DNA of 47,205 nt from an uncultured Verrucomicrobiota bacterium. GTDB lineage: Bacteria; Verrucomicrobiota; Verrucomicrobiia; Chthoniobacterales; JACTMZ01. The stretch lies in assembly GCA_903934135.1 (NCBI GenBank), contig CAIZMQ010000017.1, forward strand, positions 1 to 47,205, read 5' to 3'. Position numbers and translations under genes: made by a program. Position 1 is the first letter of the stretch, and every line of letters begins with the position of its first letter. The notes beneath the pieces are model-generated. The model worked only from the letters and a program-made list of their open reading frames with translations, had not been told where the DNA came from and did no database searches. Below are positions 43,745 to 47,205 of the stretch, one piece after another.

Positions 43745-44160
43745 ATTTCTGGGACAGCTCGGCTTTGGTTCCGCTACTCGTCACCGAGGCATCGTCCGAC
43801 CTGCGAAGAAAGCAATACGACGCGGATCCTTGGGCCGTGGTGTGGTTTGGTACCCTCGCGGAAATCGAGTCCTCGCTGGTCCGCCGCCAACGCGATGGTC
43901 AGTTGCCAGCGGACGTCGAACATGCGGCACGGAAACGCTTGCATGAAATGACCAAGCAATGGACCGAAGTCACCCCGACTACCGAAGTCCGCGCCCGCGC
44001 CATCCGTCTCCTCCGCGTCCATCCGCTCCGTGCCGCCGCCGCCTTCCAACTCGCCGCTGCCCTCATCTTCTGCCGCGAGCAACCCCAGCACCTCCCTTTC
44101 CTCACCGCCGACCAGCGCCTCCGCGACGCAGCCAACCTCGAAGGCTTCCCCGTCGAATAG
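43741..44160 (+). CDS. PIN-domain toxin (VapC-like), one catalytic Asp missing
   Basis: A 139-residue PIN domain from ATG 43741. PIN nucleases cut RNA with 3-4 acidic residues holding Mg. Present are Asp5 (FWDSSALVPLL), Glu41 (TLAEIESSLVRR) and Asp124 (FLTADQRL). The third acidic residue, normally Asp in a RAADAFQLA-type helix, is Ala100 (LRAAAAFQLAAAL; codon GCC at 44038-44040, one base from GAC). Activity may therefore be low or lost. It follows the antitoxin with a 4-bp overlap. Confidence 0.88.
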   Translation: MNFWDSSALVPLLVTEASSDLRRKQYDADPWAVVWFGTLAEIESSLVRRQRDGQLPADVEHAARKRLHEMTKQWTEVTPTTEVRARAIRLLRVHPLRAAAAFQLAAALIFCREQPQHLPFLTADQRLRDAANLEGFPVE

Positions 44161-44225
44161 CCCGTTGGCCTTCCTCGTGTCCGAGCCCATGAGACAGCCC
44201 TGAGCAATTTCCGTCTACGTCTTTG

Positions 44226-44253
44226 CTGAATACTAAAGACTGAGCACTGCAAA
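44226..44253. repeat. Intergenic heptamer array
   Basis: Four units in exact 7-bp phase (CTGAATA, CTAAAGA, CTGAGCA, CTGCAAA), preceded by GTCTTTG. It matches the array at 45086-45113 in order and flank (both run GTCTTTG, four units, ending CTGCAAA). It lies between the converging toxin and glycosylase genes. Confidence 0.75.
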
Positions 44254-44272
44254 CTCGCGGCTCCGCGGCGGT

Positions 44273-45064
44273 TCACTTCCCCTGGCACTCCGCACACCAG
44301 GCCGTGGTCCGACCGCCAATTGTCGCGCGCTCAAGCGTGGCTCCGTCCCGCGGACACTTCCCGCCGCGCCGCCAACGGTGTCGGAAAAGCCAGGAGGACG
44401 GGGGACGTCCGTAGTTTGAGCCGATGATTTTCAGCGCATCGCGGCAAAGTTGTCTCGTATTCCGGAAGAAAATTTCTGCTTCTTCCTCGCTCAATGTTCC
44501 CGCCCTGCGTCCGGGATGGAAACGGCAACGCCAGAGGATTTCATCCGCCATCCAATTGCCCACCCCCGGAAACCGCTCCTGCTGGAGCAGGACCGCCTTG
44601 AGCGGACTTTCCTTGCGCCGGCGCAAATAGGCACTCACCACCTTGGAGGTGAACGATCGCGAGACGACCTCCGGTGGTAGCTTCACCCACCAGTCAGGTT
44701 CCTCACGCGGATCGAATTTGAGAGCCCCGAACATCCGCGCATCGCGGAAAACAAGCGAACGCTTGGTCTGCCGGATGACCAGATGATCATGACGCCCGGG
44801 CTCATGGTCTTGGCCTTTGACCAGAAGTTTGCCCGTCATCCCGAGATGCAGCCCGAGGCTCGCCTCCTCGAACACGAAACGCATTTGCTTCCCCTTGGTC
44901 TCGATGCCGGTGAGCTTCTTCCCTTCCAGTCCGCGCCGGATTTCCGCCGGCACCGCCGTCCGGTAAATCCGTGCCCGCTCCCGGCAAATCACTTCCGTGA
45001 CACGATCCCCGAGCCCGGGTGCCCACTTCCTGGAATAAAAAGCCACCTCGGCGAGTTCCGGCAT
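44273..45064 (-). CDS. Fpg/Nei-family DNA glycosylase
   Basis: A 263-residue base-excision enzyme from ATG 45064. The N-terminus MPELAEVAF keeps the catalytic Pro2 and Glu3 (family: PELPEVE). It has LHLGMTGKLLVKGQ, LVFRDARMFGALKF, the H2TH region (LLQQERFPGVGNWMADEILWRCRFHPGR) and a C-terminal zinc-finger-like block. In that block the first pair reads CPRD instead of CxxC, while the second (WCAEC) is normal. Whether Asp can serve as a ligand is unclear. It acts on oxidised purines or pyrimidines; the split between Fpg and Nei is not resolved. Confidence 0.9.
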   Translation of the reverse strand: MPELAEVAFYSRKWAPGLGDRVTEVICRERARIYRTAVPAEIRRGLEGKKLTGIETKGKQMRFVFEEASLGLHLGMTGKLLVKGQDHEPGRHDHLVIRQTKRSLVFRDARMFGALKFDPREEPDWWVKLPPEVVSRSFTSKVVSAYLRRRKESPLKAVLLQQERFPGVGNWMADEILWRCRFHPGRRAGTLSEEEAEIFFRNTRQLCRDALKIIGSNYGRPPSSWLFRHRWRRGGKCPRDGATLERATIGGRTTAWCAECQGK

Positions 45065-45085
45065 CCGGGCATCCTAATGTCTTTG

Positions 45086-45113
45086 CTCAATGCTGAAAAC
45101 TGAACACTGCAAA
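45086..45113. repeat. Intergenic heptamer array
   Basis: Four units in 7-bp phase (CTCAATG, CTGAAAA, CTGAACA, CTGCAAA), preceded by GTCTTTG as in the 44.2-kb copy. It lies between the divergent glycosylase and lpdA genes, so it may also lie in a promoter region. Confidence 0.75.
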
Positions 45114-45173
45114 TTTTTACGGACCATTCCTTCTTGAGTCCGCATCCCGAAAACAGGCATCCTCCACGTTCCT

Positions 45174-46550
45174 ATGGCATACGACCTCATTGTGGTAGGC
45201 GGCGGCCCCGCCGGATACGTCGGCGCAATCCGCGCCGCGCAACTCGGCAAAAAGGTGGCTTGCGTCGAACTGGAACGTGTCGGCGGCACTTGCCTCAACT
45301 GGGGTTGTATCCCGACCAAATCGCTCATCCGCAACGCGGAGCTTTACCAGATGATGTCCAAGCATGCCGCCGAGTTCGGTATGATCTTCGAAAAGCTCTC
45401 CTTCGACTGGCCCAAAGTGATCAGCCGGAGCCGTGGCGTGGTCGACAAACTGGCCGGCGGTATCGAGGTGCTCCTTAAAAAGAACAAGGTTGATTACCTC
45501 CGCGGCACCGCCGCCATTCCCAAGGCCGGGGTGGTGGAAGTCACCGACGCCGAGGGCAAAAAAGTCACGCACACCGCATCGAAAATCCTCGTCACCACCG
45601 GCGTCGTCTCCCGCGAAATGCCCGGCTTCCCCTTCAACGGAAAGAGCGTCATCGGCAGCAAACAAGCCATGGTTCTGCCCGAGCAACCGAAAGAAATCAT
45701 CATCATCGGTGCCGGCGCCATCGGTATCGAATTCGCCTACTTTTTCAACGCCTTCGGCACCAAGGTCACCGTGGTTGAAATGCTGCCCAATATTCTCCCG
45801 GTTGAAGATACCGATGTCTCCGTGGCCTTGGAAAAATCCCTAACCAAGCAAGGTATCCGCTTCCTCACCGGCACCAAAGTCGACAAAGCCGAGGCGACCC
45901 ACAAAGGGGTCAAACTCATGGTCAGCGGCAAAGCCAACGAAACGCTCGAAGCGCCCATTGCCCTCGTGGCCATCGGGGTGGCTCCGCTCCTGCCCGAAGG
46001 ACTAAAAGTCAAACTCGACCCGAAAGGCTGGATCCAAACCAACGACCGCTACGAGACTTCGATGCGTGGTGTCTTTGCCGCCGGCGATATCATCGGGCCA
46101 CCATGGCTCGCCCACGTGGCCAGCTTCGAGGCCATCCAGGCCGTCGAAGGTATGTTCGCCGGCAAATCCCCTCGCAAAGTGGATGTCTTCCCGGGCTGCA
46201 CCTACTGCGAACCTCAAGTGGCCAGCGTCGGGCTGACCGAACGGGCAGCGAAAGAAAAAGGCCTCAAATACAAAGTCGGCAAATTTCCTTTCATGGCCAG
46301 CGGCAAAGCCCTTGCCGTGGGCGAAAGTGAAGGCTTCGTCAAAATCATTTTCGGCGAACCGCACGGAGAAATCCTCGGCGCCCACATCCTCGGTGCCCAC
46401 GCCACCGAAATGATCGCCGAACTCGGTCTGGCCATCGAGATGGAAGCAACCCACGAGGAACTTATCGCGACCATCCACGCTCATCCCACACTCAGCGAAT
46501 CGATTCACGAAGCGGCCGAACAATCCCGCGGTCACGCCATCCACATCTGA
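45174..46550 (+). CDS. lpdA: Dihydrolipoamide dehydrogenase (E3)
   Basis: A 458-residue flavoenzyme that reoxidises the lipoyl groups of E2. It has the FAD motif LIVVGGGPAGYVGAIRAAQ, redox disulfide VGGTCLNWGCIPTKS (C40-C45), the NAD loop IIIGAGAIGIEFAYFF, GVFAAGDIIGPPWLAHVASF, and the C-terminal His-Glu pair in HAHPTLSESIHEAAEQ. It presumably serves PdhABC encoded 2.5 kb upstream on the same strand, although the pseudouridine, toxin-antitoxin and glycosylase genes interrupt the set. Confidence 0.97.
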   Translation: MAYDLIVVGGGPAGYVGAIRAAQLGKKVACVELERVGGTCLNWGCIPTKSLIRNAELYQMMSKHAAEFGMIFEKLSFDWPKVISRSRGVVDKLAGGIEVLLKKNKVDYLRGTAAIPKAGVVEVTDAEGKKVTHTASKILVTTGVVSREMPGFPFNGKSVIGSKQAMVLPEQPKEIIIIGAGAIGIEFAYFFNAFGTKVTVVEMLPNILPVEDTDVSVALEKSLTKQGIRFLTGTKVDKAEATHKGVKLMVSGKANETLEAPIALVAIGVAPLLPEGLKVKLDPKGWIQTNDRYETSMRGVFAAGDIIGPPWLAHVASFEAIQAVEGMFAGKSPRKVDVFPGCTYCEPQVASVGLTERAAKEKGLKYKVGKFPFMASGKALAVGESEGFVKIIFGEPHGEILGAHILGAHATEMIAELGLAIEMEATHEELIATIHAHPTLSESIHEAAEQSRGHAIHI

Positions 46551-46655
46551 ACATCCCTCGAAGGGCTGGAACTGGCTTTTTTTTAGGCTGTGGCGGATCA
46601 GTGGACCCAGCATTCCTAGGTTAAAAGTTGCTGCCCAGTTTCTCCCGGAACACGG

Positions 46656-46997
46656 CTAAAAGCCCTTCATCCGTTCAAGATTGAAACGAAGTCCGGCCTT
46701 GTCCACGCGGCCCTGACGGATCCGGCGCACGACGACAAAACAAAGCAAACATCCCAGCGCGGCACTCGCGGCACACGTCGCGGCGGAAAGAACAAGGTAA
46801 GTGAAGCGGCCTTGGGGAGGGATGGGTAGCATTACTCCGACCAACAAAACAGCAGTCCCTAAACCGCACGCTGCGGCCAGCCAGGTCGATTTGTTTCGAA
46901 CATTCCTCCATGTGGCCCGTGGGTCGCACCCATAATGGGCCAGCAAGGCGGCCATAAATCCCACACCCAAACCGGTCAAAATACTGACGGTGAACAA
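46656..46997 (-). CDS. Small predicted membrane protein
   Basis: A 113-residue frame (start TTG 46997) with three hydrophobic segments: FTVSILTGLGVGFMAALLAH, LAAACGLGTAVLLVGVMLP and YLVLSAATCAASAALGCLLC, ending in a basic tail (VVVRRIRQGRVDKAG). A similar hydrophobic lead (HFTLYL) precedes the TTG in frame, so a non-standard or distant start is possible. An overlapping frame in another phase (to 47025) is Arg/Pro-rich and less protein-like. No family recognised. Confidence 0.5.
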   Translation of the reverse strand: MFTVSILTGLGVGFMAALLAHYGCDPRATWRNVRNKSTWLAAACGLGTAVLLVGVMLPIPPQGRFTYLVLSAATCAASAALGCLLCFVVVRRIRQGRVDKAGLRFNLERMKGF

Positions 46998-47135
46998 ATA
47001 AAGGGTGAAGTGGTTGCTCCGCCATCGCGTCAGCGTGGACGAGGCATCTCCGAAGAAAGATTTTACGGTAGAATCTAAAAGAAGCTCATTGGCCGGTGCG
47101 CTGCTGCAGTTAAGGATCCAATTAAAGGCTGGAGA

Positions 47136-47205
47136 ATGCTACGTGGGGATGAGTTAGGTGTAATCCTTGGTGAAACCATCGCTCGAGCAACAAGTAAGGG
47201 CATCC
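47136..47205 (+). CDS. Possible start of a gene running off the window
   Basis: ATG 47136 with a GGAG immediately upstream opens a frame to the window end (MLRGDELGVILGETIARA...). The region is less GC-rich than the rest. Only 23 residues are visible and no family can be named; it may be chance. Confidence 0.25.
   Translation, partial: MLRGDELGVILGETIARATSKGI

Noticed and set aside
44226-45113. CRISPR-like array
   Set aside because: The repeats are only 7 bp, contiguous and degenerate, with no spacers and no cas genes.
46551-46590. Terminator after lpdA
   Set aside because: A CCCT/AGGG hairpin is small and separated from the T8 tract by about 12 bases, so it does not form a standard terminator.

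Overview
The window is GC-rich, densely coded bacterial chromosome. Gene content points to the Verrucomicrobiota (PVC group), with moderate confidence. The clues are an exosortase/EpsI pair at the end of a glycosyltransferase operon, a prepilin-type protein with an FTLVE motif, an SGNH-TPR protein with a DUF5989 neighbour, menaquinone-type (MenH-like) context beside a bo3-type quinol oxidase, and frequent GTG/TTG starts. Three parS-like palindromes inside and at the start of mnmG suggest that the right-centre of the window lies near the replication origin. No rRNA, tRNA, CRISPR array or insertion sequence was recognised.

Layout. 1-2772 (-): RND efflux permease (cut by the window edge) and its lipoprotein adaptor. 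3105-6746: SGNH/TPR protein, a 50-residue DUF5989 protein and an AsmA-like protein. 15070-6775 (-): a long tightly packed run of GH1 lipoprotein, ZnuA-ZnuC-ZnuB metal importer, MenH-like hydrolase, M24 peptidase, YugP-type protease, ThiD and an S41 protease homologue whose catalytic residues are lost. 15100-18345 (+): secreted unknown, Fur/Zur regulator, pseudopilin and PQQ-type sugar dehydrogenase. 22338-18398 (-): cyoABCD. 24319-22755 (-): yqeY, ispD and a DUF3347-like protein. 24414-30710 (+): an overlapping six-gene surface polysaccharide operon made of a WecG/GT4 fusion, GT2, GT9, RmlD, exosortase and EpsI. 38958-30643 (-): cdd, mnmG, small lipoprotein, class III aminotransferase and a giant fused DNA polymerase. 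39288-46550: pdhA-pdhB-pdhC, an RluE-type pseudouridine synthase, a Phd/PIN toxin-antitoxin pair, an Fpg/Nei glycosylase (-) and lpdA, followed by a small membrane protein (-).

The most striking object is the 1392-residue protein at 30643-34821. It joins an apparently intact Y-family polymerase (DinB) to a C-family polymerase (DnaE2-like) in one reading frame. The C-family half has a shortened PHP domain that has lost its histidines. The linker between the polymerases is encoded by a 7-bp periodic repeat (CTGAACA type). A second array of the same family lies in a surface loop of the DnaE half, and related arrays lie between genes at 42.8, 44.2 and 45.1 kb. A CTG-N10-CAG dyad resembling an SOS box lies just upstream. 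This looks like a single-chain translesion polymerase, possibly damage-inducible, and may be an undescribed architecture.

Other notable points are a parS cluster in mnmG, a glycosyltransferase fusion feeding the exosortase locus, a PIN toxin lacking one catalytic aspartate downstream of a probably leaderless antitoxin, and a terminator-like hairpin inside the 5' end of the pseudopilin gene.
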